Assembly: GCA_963767715.1 (NCBI GenBank)
Contig: CAVYFA010000018.1
Coordinates: 70,135-134,134, forward strand
Direction: 5' to 3'
Length of the DNA: 64,000 nt
From: CAVSXS01 sp963767715
GTDB taxonomy: Bacteria; Chloroflexota; Ktedonobacteria; Ktedonobacterales; Ktedonobacteraceae
Made by a program: the position numbers and the translations under genes. Shown here piece after piece: positions 1 through 8,735 of the stretch. The notes below the pieces were generated by a model. That model saw only the letters and a program-made list of their open reading frames with translations, was not told the DNA's origin and searched no databases. Numbering within the stretch: position 1 is the stretch's first letter; each line of letters starts with the position of its first letter.

Positions 1-23
1 GTGGGGGAACCGAGCTACCGGTT

Positions 24-3000
24 ATGGATCACGACCTATTTCTGCAATACCTGCGCGACCTGCCCATCGAAGATGGTCGTGCCTACATCCGTGAACACAT
101 CGAAGAACTCGCCGACCACCAGGCCACCGGGGAATTGATGGCCGATGAAGCGCTGCGTGTCCTTTATACTCCTTTTCTTTCACTCAAAATCGCCGAACTA
201 CTGATTTTTTACGGGGAACTTACCGGGCACCTCTCCTCGCACGCGCTTGGATTGAAAGCAAAGGGAGACGCTTTGATGATGATCGGGCATCACCAGGCCG
301 CAATGGAAGCGTTGGATGCTGCCGGGGAAGAATTTCTAAGGTTAGGAGACGAGGGAAACTGGGCGCATTCTCGGATAAGCTGGATTATGTCTGCTGCCTG
401 GCTAGGCCGTACTGACGAAGCATTGAAAGAAGGGGAATTTGCTCGTGAGGTGTTCCTACGGCTGGGACTGATTTATTGGGCCTGTGTAATCGATCATAAT
501 ATAAGCTTAATTTATGTATATTTAGGGAGGTACCAGGATGCGCTTGCGCTTTACGAGAATTTGCTGGCTATTTATCCCTCGATTACCACTGAGAGTGAGG
601 ATTTTATCAAGCGGTCTATAGCGTTAGCTGAAATGAATCAGGCATATAATCTAGCCTGGCTTGGTGATTTTGAACAATCTTATCACCTTCAACAGCTCGC
701 CCTAGATGATTTTCTCTCTTTAAAAGAAACAGACTTGATTGTGAATGCCGAGGTCAATTTAGCTGACCTCGATTACATACAAGGCTATTATGGCTCAGCT
801 TTACGAAGATATTATGAAGCGCGTGATAGGATGATGGAGGACAGTCTGGATGATCCTACGTTATTGGCTGAACTCAAGCTTTGCATAGCCAATTGTTTAG
901 TGAAGCTGAATAGAGCGCAGGAAGCCTGCCTGCTGGCCAATGAGGCTGTTAAGTTATATCAACAATTCAGTATAACATTGAGTACAGGCAATGCGTTGTG
1001 CGAATACGCAACAACTCTTTCAGCTTCGGGTAGGGTAAGGGATGCATTAACAGCTCTCGATGATGCATGGCTATATTTGAAGCAAGGAAAATTCCATTCC
1101 TACGCCTTCGCTACTAAGCTTCAGCGCGCAGAGCTCTTGCTCAAACTAGGGTATTTTGATGAAGCATATAGTCAGGCCCACTCGGTCAAGAGACATTTTG
1201 AGGCTTTAGGCATGGTTGCATACGCGGTTCGGGCCAGCCTGATTATAGTGGATGCATTGATTGGAAAGGCACAACAAGTTGAGCAGCAAGACACTTTTCT
1301 GCAAGAGGCTCTAGTACTTTGTAAACAGGCAGTTTCGCTAGCACGCCAGTACAACCTACAAGAGGAATCCTATAAGAGTCATTATCTTGTGGGACGTATC
1401 TATGTCCTGAAGGATAATCCGGCCAGAGCCAGGAGACACTACGAAGCCGCCATCGCCCAAATCGAGCGTGTTCTGGATGACCTTGTATATGATTTGTCTC
1501 CTGCATTCTTGCAAAGTACGTGGGCAGTCTACGAAGATGTGATCGCTCTCTATCTTCAATCTGCTCAACCTGAACGAGCTTTTCGCTATCTGGAGCAGGC
1601 TCGTTCTATGGCTTTGCGTCAATATCTGAACAAGTCCAGAAATCCGCTTGCCGGTGACGCGAAAGAAAATGCTTCAGCGACTATCGTACAGCAGAATAAC
1701 GCGAGCATATTACGTGCTCAGTACGAACTCAGAAATGCACAGGAAGATTATCGTTCCTATAGCGTTCTGCTGGCGAATTTCGATTCATCAACGTCGCCCG
1801 CGGTTGATCGCAGCGTGCTTGAGGAAGAGCTAAAACGATATGAAGAGAAAATTAGCGAACTTTCTGAGCGCCTGTATCTATACCAGCATGTTGCTCCTGC
1901 CTCTCGTAAAAGAAGAAGCTCTAAAGCCAATTCACTAGATATTGGACAGCTTCAGCAGGCGATTTCACCTGAGCAGATACTCCTGGCCTATTTTCTCTAT
2001 AAGGGCAGATTGGTCATCTTTGCTATAACGCCGGAGCGTTTGATAACGTACGAATTTGCCGATGGCCTGGAACAATTAGAGCGGCTGTTACCTTCTCTTC
2101 ACGCTCACTTAAATCCAAGAGGCTGGCCTGATACGCAGAATCCGCCAGAGCATGTCGTTCGCCGCCTGCTGAACAGGCTCTATGATCTGCTGGTGAAACC
2201 TGTATCTGAACTGTTGTCACCCGCTATCAGTCATATAACGATCGTTCCATATGGTCCCTTACATAAGCTGCCGTTTCACGCGCTTTACGATGGCTCCCAG
2301 TACCTGGTCGAACGCTATCAGGTCAATTATCTCCCGGCATCCAGTCTGGTGTTACATCTTAAATCGCGGGAAGACGAAAGAATTGCTGCTTCCGGTCATA
2401 GAGAAACCTCTCTCACATCACCATTGATACTCGGTTACTCGGAAAACGGACATCTGCAACGCGTTCATGACGAGGCAGTGGCTATCGCCTCTTTATTGCA
2501 GGGCCGCTGTTACCTTGATAGCGATGCAACCATTGAGAGGCTTATCGAACAGTCCCCTGGCAGCCCACTCATTCATATTGCAACACATGGACAGAGTCGT
2601 CTCGATGCTCCAAATTTTTCGTACGTGCGCCTGGCTGATGGACAGCTCAACGCCATTGATGCATTCAGCATGAACTTAAAAGAGTGCGAGATGGTGACGC
2701 TGAGTGGCTGTGAAACCGGTTTAGCGCTGAGCGGTGGAGGAGACGAACAACTGGGGTTAGGACGTGCATTTCTGGCGGCGGGCGCGACATCGCTCGTGAT
2801 GAGTCTCTGGCCGGTGGAAGATAATGCGACCAAAGAATTGATGCAAAGCTTTTATCAGAATTTATTGAAAGGAGAAAGTAAAGCGCAGGCGCTGCGGTCG
2901 GCACAGTGCCTGCTCTTGCGCAGCGCGTCTCAGGGTTATACCCATCCCTATTTCTGGGCAGCCTTTCGCCTGGTTGGTGATGTTAGTCCGCTCAAGTTTC

Positions 3001-3089
3001 CTCTCCAGCTGCGTCAGCATGCTGCATTTACAACTGAACTACCAAAAAAAGAGCCGCTCAGCGTTTCAACTGATAGTATGTCAGTTTGA
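24..3089 (+). CDS. TPR-CHAT caspase-like protease
   Basis: This is a 1021-residue protein. The N-terminal ~550 residues are degenerate TPR-like helical repeats (for example around 130-480), followed by a charged, coiled-coil-like segment (~560-640) and a C-terminal CHAT domain (~690-990). The CHAT catalytic dyad is present: His855 in IATHG and Cys896 in LSGCETG, followed by the usual GLGRAFLAAGA and SLWPV blocks. CHAT domains are clan CD (caspase/separase-like) peptidases. TPR-CHAT proteins are known as sensors or executioners in bacterial conflict systems, including the type III-E CRISPR protease. The stop overlaps the next gene by one base if that gene starts at 3089, so co-expression with the subtilase is near certain. 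The reading frame stays open to the window edge upstream of ATG 24 and no clear ribosome site is seen, so the true start may lie outside the window. The domain call is firm; the immune or death role is inference. Confidence 0.88.
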   Translation: MDHDLFLQYLRDLPIEDGRAYIREHIEELADHQATGELMADEALRVLYTPFLSLKIAELLIFYGELTGHLSSHALGLKAKGDALMMIGHHQAAMEALDAAGEEFLRLGDEGNWAHSRISWIMSAAWLGRTDEALKEGEFAREVFLRLGLIYWACVIDHNISLIYVYLGRYQDALALYENLLAIYPSITTESEDFIKRSIALAEMNQAYNLAWLGDFEQSYHLQQLALDDFLSLKETDLIVNAEVNLADLDYIQGYYGSALRRYYEARDRMMEDSLDDPTLLAELKLCIANCLVKLNRAQEACLLANEAVKLYQQFSITLSTGNALCEYATTLSASGRVRDALTALDDAWLYLKQGKFHSYAFATKLQRAELLLKLGYFDEAYSQAHSVKRHFEALGMVAYAVRASLIIVDALIGKAQQVEQQDTFLQEALVLCKQAVSLARQYNLQEESYKSHYLVGRIYVLKDNPARARRHYEAAIAQIERVLDDLVYDLSPAFLQSTWAVYEDVIALYLQSAQPERAFRYLEQARSMALRQYLNKSRNPLAGDAKENASATIVQQNNASILRAQYELRNAQEDYRSYSVLLANFDSSTSPAVDRSVLEEELKRYEEKISELSERLYLYQHVAPASRKRRSSKANSLDIGQLQQAISPEQILLAYFLYKGRLVIFAITPERLITYEFADGLEQLERLLPSLHAHLNPRGWPDTQNPPEHVVRRLLNRLYDLLVKPVSELLSPAISHITIVPYGPLHKLPFHALYDGSQYLVERYQVNYLPASSLVLHLKSREDERIAASGHRETSLTSPLILGYSENGHLQRVHDEAVAIASLLQGRCYLDSDATIERLIEQSPGSPLIHIATHGQSRLDAPNFSYVRLADGQLNAIDAFSMNLKECEMVTLSGCETGLALSGGGDEQLGLGRAFLAAGATSLVMSLWPVEDNATKELMQSFYQNLLKGESKAQALRSAQCLLLRSASQGYTHPYFWAAFRLVGDVSPLKFPLQLRQHAAFTTELPKKEPLSVSTDSMSV

Positions 3090-3136
3090 TGAGTCTGAAC
3101 TCTTCACAGAACGATCAGAATGATCAGGAGGCACAT

Positions 3137-5230
3137 ATGGAAAGTATGTCCAGTCATGACCCATTTATGCATAATGCATTCTGGCACGAAAATCAAGTTT
3201 GTATTACGCTTCAGCTTAGTCCCGAATATGGGCCTTCTCAGGGAATTAATCAGGAAGCTAATGCACCAGGAGAAGTAGAGTCTATTTTGGCACGTTTTCG
3301 TGGGGATCAGCAAGGGCCATTCCCCCCCACATTTCCTAAAGGACCAGTAATAGCTGCGATGCAATTGCCGATACTGAGGGATGACCTCGCGTCGAGCGGG
3401 TATCACTTGACTTCTTTCACTATCTCTCAGACGCTACAACCAGAGCCTGTTCACAAGCAACCAGAAGGAGATATCCAAAGGGGCGAGGTAGCGGCATCCG
3501 AAACAGAAGATGATATCAATTCTGAGGTCGGCAAATACCTCTTCGCAACCAGGGATAAAGAGCAGGGTTTTGTTCCTACTTTGATTTGCTTCTTCAATTT
3601 CATGAAGGGGGATATGGCCTCGTCCAGCGCAGCCCCCACCCTGGCCGATTTGCCGTATATGTTTGAAATGGCGACATCACCTGCTGGTAGGCCATCAATG
3701 CCTGAAATGGGTAGCATGAGCGCAGGCGATAAGAAGCACGATCAACAGGGGAATGATCAGAGCAACAATAATAATGGAGGGGGCAATGGAGAAGGGAACG
3801 CTATCAGTCCTGTCGTTGACCTCGTAAAGCTGATTAACACCGAAGGGAAACTTAAAGCTCTACGCGACCAGGGTATTCCAATCGTGGCCGCTTCACCGAT
3901 CTGGTTTGCAGGCGGGACTCAGTCAGATGGTCCTAAACCACAGGGCTGCCCGCTCACTCCTCCTATACCCGTGTCAGAAGATGTGGGCTGCTCCTCTTAT
4001 CCAGGGCTGTTTCCTATCACACTGCCTGACCTTCCTACCATTTTACAGCATATGACTGGTGATGGCGTCACGGTATTCGTCCTGGATACCCTCCCTAGAC
4101 GAGCAGAAATTCATAGAGCGGTCGAGGCCGCGGAAAAGCGAAACCTGCTCCTGCTGGATGTAGCAGAGAATGTGAAATTTCACCACAATCGGCTTCCAGT
4201 CTCGCTAGAGGAGCCCGGTCCTTTATATCCTGCAACAGGGAAAGATATCAATGGGAAATTGATTGGATTCCGCATGCCCGATCATGGTCTGTTCGTGGCA
4301 GGTATCATCCGAGACCTTGCTCCTGATGCCCATATTGAATGTGTCCGAGTTCTGAATGACTATTGCGTAGGGGACCTTCCTACCTTGTCGAAGTCCCTTG
4401 AAACTATTCAAGGCCGTATGTCTCTACAAGGCCCAGATAATCTCCTTGGAGACCTGGCGGGTAAGCCGGTTGTAATAAACATGAGCCTGGTAATTCCGGC
4501 AGATAGTGAATTATTGGGACAAGGATTTGATGCATCTGATTTAGCCTACCTGCGGAAAGAGTTGCTATTGCCTATCGAAGGTCTCGCCGAATCCGGCGTT
4601 ATGTTCGTTGCCTCCGCCGGCAATGAAGGCGACCTGCGCTACCCGCCCGCTAATCCTGATGGTATTCGCCCGGAGGCGCTTTATCCGGCGGCATTTGCCT
4701 ATGATACATTCATGAAATATCCCTACATGATGATCCCTGTCGGAGCGGTGGATAAACGCGGTAAGGCGGCATCCTATAGTTGTTATCCTGGCGAACATGG
4801 AATTGGGACCTATGGGGGAGAGGTTCCAAAGCCTTCCAGGAAAAAGCGAGATAACTGTTATACACGCGTAAGAAAAATTGATGCTCCCATTGGATTGTAC
4901 ACGGCCATTTCCTATCCATCGCTGTCGGTTGACGACTGCGAGCCGAGCTATCCGGAGCCCAACGCGGATGCCTGGGCTTACTGGGTAGGCACCTCCTTCG
5001 CGACGCCAATTATTGCGGCGGTTGTGGCGCGTATTCTGGAGTACATTATACGACACGCACCTCCTGGCATCATCCTCACACCTAATACGCATGTCTGGCG
5101 CGGGCTCACCGAATTCGCCGTGCAGGGACACACGGTGACGTGGGATAGAATTGGAGCAACTAAAGAAACGAAAGACGGACCCATGCTCCTGGCAGTTCAG
5201 AAGCAGTGCGTGGACGATGATGATGAGTAG
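3137..5230 (+). CDS. Subtilisin-like (S8) serine protease paired with CHAT
   Basis: This is a peptidase S8 family protein of 697 residues when started at ATG 3137, which has a strong AGGAGG six bases upstream. TTG 3086 and ATG 3089 are in-frame alternatives. The catalytic residues are visible: Asp317 (VFVLDT), His383 (DHGLFVAG), oxyanion Asn496 (ASAGNEGD) and Ser620 (GTSFATPI). The N-terminal ~300 residues match no domain I recognise and contain an Asn/Gly-rich linker (~215-235). There is no signal peptide or transmembrane segment, so the enzyme is probably cytoplasmic, unlike most secreted subtilases. The unusually long insert between Asp and His and the unknown N-terminus suggest a regulated protease. 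It directly follows the CHAT gene, so it could be a substrate, a partner or a downstream effector of that protease. Confidence 0.87.
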   Translation: MESMSSHDPFMHNAFWHENQVCITLQLSPEYGPSQGINQEANAPGEVESILARFRGDQQGPFPPTFPKGPVIAAMQLPILRDDLASSGYHLTSFTISQTLQPEPVHKQPEGDIQRGEVAASETEDDINSEVGKYLFATRDKEQGFVPTLICFFNFMKGDMASSSAAPTLADLPYMFEMATSPAGRPSMPEMGSMSAGDKKHDQQGNDQSNNNNGGGNGEGNAISPVVDLVKLINTEGKLKALRDQGIPIVAASPIWFAGGTQSDGPKPQGCPLTPPIPVSEDVGCSSYPGLFPITLPDLPTILQHMTGDGVTVFVLDTLPRRAEIHRAVEAAEKRNLLLLDVAENVKFHHNRLPVSLEEPGPLYPATGKDINGKLIGFRMPDHGLFVAGIIRDLAPDAHIECVRVLNDYCVGDLPTLSKSLETIQGRMSLQGPDNLLGDLAGKPVVINMSLVIPADSELLGQGFDASDLAYLRKELLLPIEGLAESGVMFVASAGNEGDLRYPPANPDGIRPEALYPAAFAYDTFMKYPYMMIPVGAVDKRGKAASYSCYPGEHGIGTYGGEVPKPSRKKRDNCYTRVRKIDAPIGLYTAISYPSLSVDDCEPSYPEPNADAWAYWVGTSFATPIIAAVVARILEYIIRHAPPGIILTPNTHVWRGLTEFAVQGHTVTWDRIGATKETKDGPMLLAVQKQCVDDDDE

Positions 5231-5256
5231 GAGGACATGCAGGCTCCCATCAACAT

Positions 5257-5373
5257 TTACTGACTGTTACCTCTCGACCGGCTGAACCCACCCGTCAGCA
5301 GTTGCAAGATGAAGACGAGTAGGGCCGCACCGATGAAGGCCAGCAGCAGGCTGCCCCAGAAGTGATAGTTCAA
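5257..5373 (-). pseudogene. Truncated second GlsB-like gene (C-terminal tail only)
   Basis: Read on the minus strand, about 38 codons encode a segment with AFIGAALLVFILQLLTGGF. It aligns closely with the C-terminus of the intact GlsB/YeaQ-type gene just upstream (AFIGACILIAILRALSGGF). An in-frame stop lies just before the fragment and no ATG is available (TTG 5373 at best). It looks like the remnant of a tandem duplicate whose first half was lost. The coordinates are those of the readable fragment. Confidence 0.6.
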
Positions 5374-5460
5374 TTTCGCTTATTTCATGTGCTCAGCATA
5401 GGTAGGCATTCTCTTGTATGTACGCGCGGATACCGATCAGGTTGTATGCAGGTAACCGCC

Positions 5461-5497
5461 CAAAAATAAAAGCCGGGTACCGCGTGGGTACCCGGCT
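5461..5497 (-). terminator. Rho-independent terminator of the GlsB-like gene
   Basis: There is a perfect 11-bp stem (5471-5481 with 5487-5497) and a 5-nt loop. Read on the minus strand it is followed by a T-rich tract (complement of 5461-5470). It lies 37 bases beyond the stop of the GlsB-like gene and separates it from the duplicate remnant. Confidence 0.85.
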
Positions 5498-5533
5498 CAC
5501 TAACTGTGACAAATCTACCAATAGGCGCGAGGC

Positions 5534-5836
5534 CTACGGAACGCGGCGCGCTCCAAACCCTCCACTGAGCGCTCGCAGGATCGCGATCAGTATGCAGGCG
5601 CCAATGAAGGCCACGATGATCTCACCGAGCAGACCACCGCCAGAACCGACTCCCAGCAGGCTGAACAGCCAGCCGCCGATGAAGGCGCCGATCAATCCGG
5701 CGATGATGTCACCGACGATACCATAGCCGCCGCCGCGCATGACGAGGCTGGCCAGGAAGCCAGCAACCAATCCAACGATCAACCACCACACGATGGTTGA
5801 CAGCGAAAGATCCGCTAAAACAAAGCTAAGTGCCAT
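5534..5836 (-). CDS. GlsB/YeaQ/YmgE family membrane protein
   Basis: This is a 100-residue, very hydrophobic, Gly-rich protein with three predicted membrane helices and the family pattern of GGGYGIVGDIIAGLIGAF followed by a second Gly-rich helix. The family (transglycosylase-associated or stress-response small membrane proteins) is widespread and poorly understood, and often induced by general stress. I chose ATG 5836 because AAGGAG sits nine bases upstream; a longer open frame to 5890 lacks a ribosome site. The gene has its own terminator and a remnant of a second copy downstream. Confidence 0.85.
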   Translation of the reverse strand: MALSFVLADLSLSTIVWWLIVGLVAGFLASLVMRGGGYGIVGDIIAGLIGAFIGGWLFSLLGVGSGGGLLGEIIVAFIGACILIAILRALSGGFGARRVP

Positions 5837-6186
5837 ATTGCTATTCTCCTTCTTTCCTAAGTGTATCTTCACTTGCTGTGGCAAATGCACGTTGAGAAAG
5901 GACTAAACGGTTAAGCCCGGTTTAAAAACTTTTCCGCATTCGCCACTTACACAATAACCTGAAATATATCATTATGCAAGTCAACAACAAATACTTTAAT
6001 TTCTCTTTAATATTGACTTAATATTTCTAATAGTGGATTATGGGCATCTCCTCCCGCAACATCGTTCCAGGCGCGCCTCATCAATCAAGGTTGACAGGCC
6101 AATAATATGATATAAACACGATTCAAATCACAGAAAGGTATGCAAGTGTGCGCATGGAAGTGGTAACATATCTCTGGAGGTAAGCC
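5837..6186. other. Divergent intergenic region, AT-rich
   Basis: This 350-base non-coding stretch lies between the divergent GlsB-like and DUF2877 genes. It is notably AT-rich around 5930-6040, as expected for two promoters back to back. The GlsB-like ribosome site (AAGGAG) is near 5850 and the DUF2877 site (GGAGG) is at 6175-6180. I could not assign a convincing -35/-10 pair and I see no other gene. Confidence 0.5.
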
Positions 6187-7185
6187 ATGTCCATTTCCCT
6201 GGTTGCGCTGGATTACAGTAGACCTGTTCAGCCGCTCTATGAGCAGGAGCCGAGGGCGGGCATTGTCCACAGCGTCTTTCGCCGCGCTGTCAACATCGGC
6301 TTCGGCGAGACAATGCTGACTCTGCTCAGCAGCGAGTTGCCGCGCATGCCCAACGGCGTTCGAATTTCATCGCCTGCCATGACGGAACTGCTGAACGGCC
6401 TTCAGCCGGGAACGCCGGTCTGGATCGGCAAGCGCAGGCTGTTCGTACCTTGCGTGCCCTTCGAGCTTATCCTCCCTGAAACGCCTCCCTGGGAACCCAG
6501 GCCGGTGCTGACGCTATATCACTGGCGCCGTTCCTCTGTGGTGCAGCATGTGCATGCGCTTGCTCACCGCCTCTCGCGACAGCCGCGAGACGGTGGATTG
6601 GCGCCGCTGGCCGGGCCGCTGCTTCTAGGGAGAACGGCCGTGATGACGCCGCTGCTATCGACCGCGCTCCCTCTCTTGCAATTGCTGTTGCGCGCGAGCC
6701 GCAAGCAGAATACCACTGCTATCGAAGAGGCCGCGCGCGGGCTGGCGGGACTTGGACCCGGCCTGACCCCTTCCGGGGATGATGTCCTCGCGGGCTTTGC
6801 TTCGGTCATGGCGCTGCTAAGTCCCTACGCCTATAGGGGAGACGGCCCTCCTGAGGACATCGCGGAGATTATTTCAAGCGCGGCGCGTCCTCGTACGACC
6901 ACACTCAGCGCCACCCTGCTGGCGTATGCTGCTCGCGGCGAGGTGGCCGAGCCGCTGGGAAACCTGCTGCTGGCCCTGGCGCGGCCCCACGAAGCGTTCA
7001 GCGAAGTGCTGTTCGCTGCGGAGCGTGTCCTGGCTCTTGGTGGAACCTCTGGCGGCGATATGCTGCTGGGGCTGCTGCTTGGCTTGCGAGCGCTCGATCA
7101 TGTCACATACAGTATTGGAGCACGTCTATGCTCATACGGACCTTGCTCAAACGCAACACCTACTACGACTCGATCGCTCTCATGA
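6187..7185 (+). CDS. DUF2877 protein (AllH/YlbF-type oxamate carbamoyltransferase subunit)
   Basis: This 332-residue cytosolic protein carries the DUF2877 signature LGPGLTPSGDDVLAGF (~196-211) and a C-terminal LGGTSGGDMLLGLLLGL block. It is the first gene of a three-gene unit with FdrA-like and DUF1116 proteins. The same trio in Escherichia coli (ylbF, fdrA, ylbE) sits with the allantoin genes and has been assigned oxamate carbamoyltransferase activity, the last step in anaerobic allantoin breakdown. The start ATG 6187 has GGAGG seven bases upstream. The C-terminal ~20 residues overlap the next gene by 58 bases and look unlike the rest, so the end may have been extended by drift. The substrate in this organism is inferred. 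Confidence 0.82.
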   Translation: MSISLVALDYSRPVQPLYEQEPRAGIVHSVFRRAVNIGFGETMLTLLSSELPRMPNGVRISSPAMTELLNGLQPGTPVWIGKRRLFVPCVPFELILPETPPWEPRPVLTLYHWRRSSVVQHVHALAHRLSRQPRDGGLAPLAGPLLLGRTAVMTPLLSTALPLLQLLLRASRKQNTTAIEEAARGLAGLGPGLTPSGDDVLAGFASVMALLSPYAYRGDGPPEDIAEIISSAARPRTTTLSATLLAYAARGEVAEPLGNLLLALARPHEAFSEVLFAAERVLALGGTSGGDMLLGLLLGLRALDHVTYSIGARLCSYGPCSNATPTTTRSLS

Positions 7186-8735
7186 TGGCGGCCCAGGCCG
7201 TGAGGGAGCAGGTTGAGATCGATGATGTCGGCGTGGTCATGGCGACTGAAGCGAACCGCGCCCTGTTGGAGCAGGTCGGATTGTTGCCTGCTCCCTTCGC
7301 CGGTGCCTTTTCAGGGCAGGAGACGCTGCCTGGCCCGGATGATCTGCTGATAGTAGTGCGCGCGCAAGATGAAGCTCGCGCCCAGGCGGCCCTGGTCCTG
7401 GCCGAGCAGCAACTTGCCTCTCGCGCTCAAAGGGATACGCAGGCCGGTGTCTCGGCGCCGCCCGCGCGTTCGCTTGAGATCGCGCTGCGTACCATCATGC
7501 CGAATGCAAACCTGGCCGTGATTTCCGTTGCCGGTGAACACGCCTGGCTCGAAGCTGAGCAGGCCCTGCGCCACGGGCTGCACGTCTTTCTCTTCAGCAA
7601 CAACGTCTCCATCGAGCATGAACAGCGCCTCAAAGCCCTGGCAGCCGGCAAGGGGCTGCTGCTTATGGGGCCTGATTGCGGTACCGCCATCATCAACGGC
7701 GTCGGCCTCGGCTTCAGTAACGTCGTGCCGAGCGGCTCTGTTGGCATCGCCGGGGCATCGGGCACCGGCATGCAGCAGCTCATCTGTTTGATCGCTGCCG
7801 CAGGTCAGGGCATCTCCCAGGCCATCGGCGTTGGCGGCCGCGATCTCTCCGAATCGATCGGCGGCATTATGATGCGCAGGGGCCTGGCGCACCTGGCCAA
7901 CGATCCCCAAACAGCCGTGATTGTAATGGTGGCCAAGCCGTCCTCACAGCGAGTCGTCCACGAGCTTCTGGCAGAGGCGCAGCAACTTGCCAGACCCGTC
8001 GTGGCCATCCTCCTGGGTACAGCGCTCCTCGCGGGTGCCGCCGGTACCAATATCAATCTGGCCCGCACGCTGACCGAGGGCGCCGAACTCGCCGTCTCCC
8101 TGGCAGGCGGAGAGCGCACTCGCGTGCCCGGTAAGGATGCCCTCCTCGGCTGTCAGTCACGTCTTGCATCAGAACGCGCCAGGCTAGCACCGTCGCAGCA
8201 CTATATTCGCGCGCTGTATTCCGGCGGCACGCTCGGCTATGAAGCCCTCTTGCTGCTCAGCGACCGGCTCGGCGCCGGCGTTCCCGTCGTATCCAACGCC
8301 CCCCTGCGCTCGGAATGGGCGCTCGCGCCCGGTGAGATCTATCGCGGCCATACCGTGCTGGATCTTGGCGCGGACGAGTTCACGCGCGGCAGGCCGCACC
8401 CCATGATCGATCCGACACTGCGCCTGCACTACCTGGCGCGTGCCGCTCAGGATCCCGAGACGGCAGTGATTCTGCTCGATATCGTGCTGGGATACTGCGC
8501 GCACCCTAATCCAGCCGCCGCCTACGCGCCGGTGATCGCGCGCCTGCGCGAAGAAGCCAACGCCGCCGGGCGGGCGCTGCCCGTCATCGTCTCCCTGTGC
8601 GGCACAGAGCAAGACCCGCAGCATCTCTCCGCGCAGCGCTCCATGCTCGAAGCCGCCGGCGCGCTTGTCTTTGAAAGCAATGTAGCAGCCGCGCTTGCTG
8701 CCGCCTCGTTCATAAGTGAGCATTCCCATGAGTGA
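7128..8735 (+). CDS. fdrA: FdrA-like protein (AllF-type, succinyl-CoA synthetase-alpha fold)
   Basis: This 535-residue protein is related to the acyl-CoA synthetase (NDP-forming)/succinyl-CoA synthetase alpha fold. The N-terminus LLKRNTYYDSIALM is typical of FdrA. A CoA/nucleotide-binding-like core with MGPDCGTAIINGVGLGFSN and VGIAGASGTGMQQ lies around 180-220. It overlaps the DUF2877 gene upstream (GGAG eight bases before ATG 7128) and the DUF1116 gene downstream by 8 bases, so the three are translationally coupled. In E. coli FdrA is one subunit of the proposed oxamate carbamoyltransferase. No carbamate kinase, which would turn carbamoyl phosphate into ATP, is encoded next to it here. Confidence 0.85.
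   Translation: MLIRTLLKRNTYYDSIALMMAAQAVREQVEIDDVGVVMATEANRALLEQVGLLPAPFAGAFSGQETLPGPDDLLIVVRAQDEARAQAALVLAEQQLASRAQRDTQAGVSAPPARSLEIALRTIMPNANLAVISVAGEHAWLEAEQALRHGLHVFLFSNNVSIEHEQRLKALAAGKGLLLMGPDCGTAIINGVGLGFSNVVPSGSVGIAGASGTGMQQLICLIAAAGQGISQAIGVGGRDLSESIGGIMMRRGLAHLANDPQTAVIVMVAKPSSQRVVHELLAEAQQLARPVVAILLGTALLAGAAGTNINLARTLTEGAELAVSLAGGERTRVPGKDALLGCQSRLASERARLAPSQHYIRALYSGGTLGYEALLLLSDRLGAGVPVVSNAPLRSEWALAPGEIYRGHTVLDLGADEFTRGRPHPMIDPTLRLHYLARAAQDPETAVILLDIVLGYCAHPNPAAAYAPVIARLREEANAAGRALPVIVSLCGTEQDPQHLSAQRSMLEAAGALVFESNVAAALAAASFISEHSHE

Noticed and set aside
4565..5131. Antisense frame over the subtilase catalytic region.
   Set aside because: It overlaps the Ser620 region of an intact protease and shows no recognisable domain.
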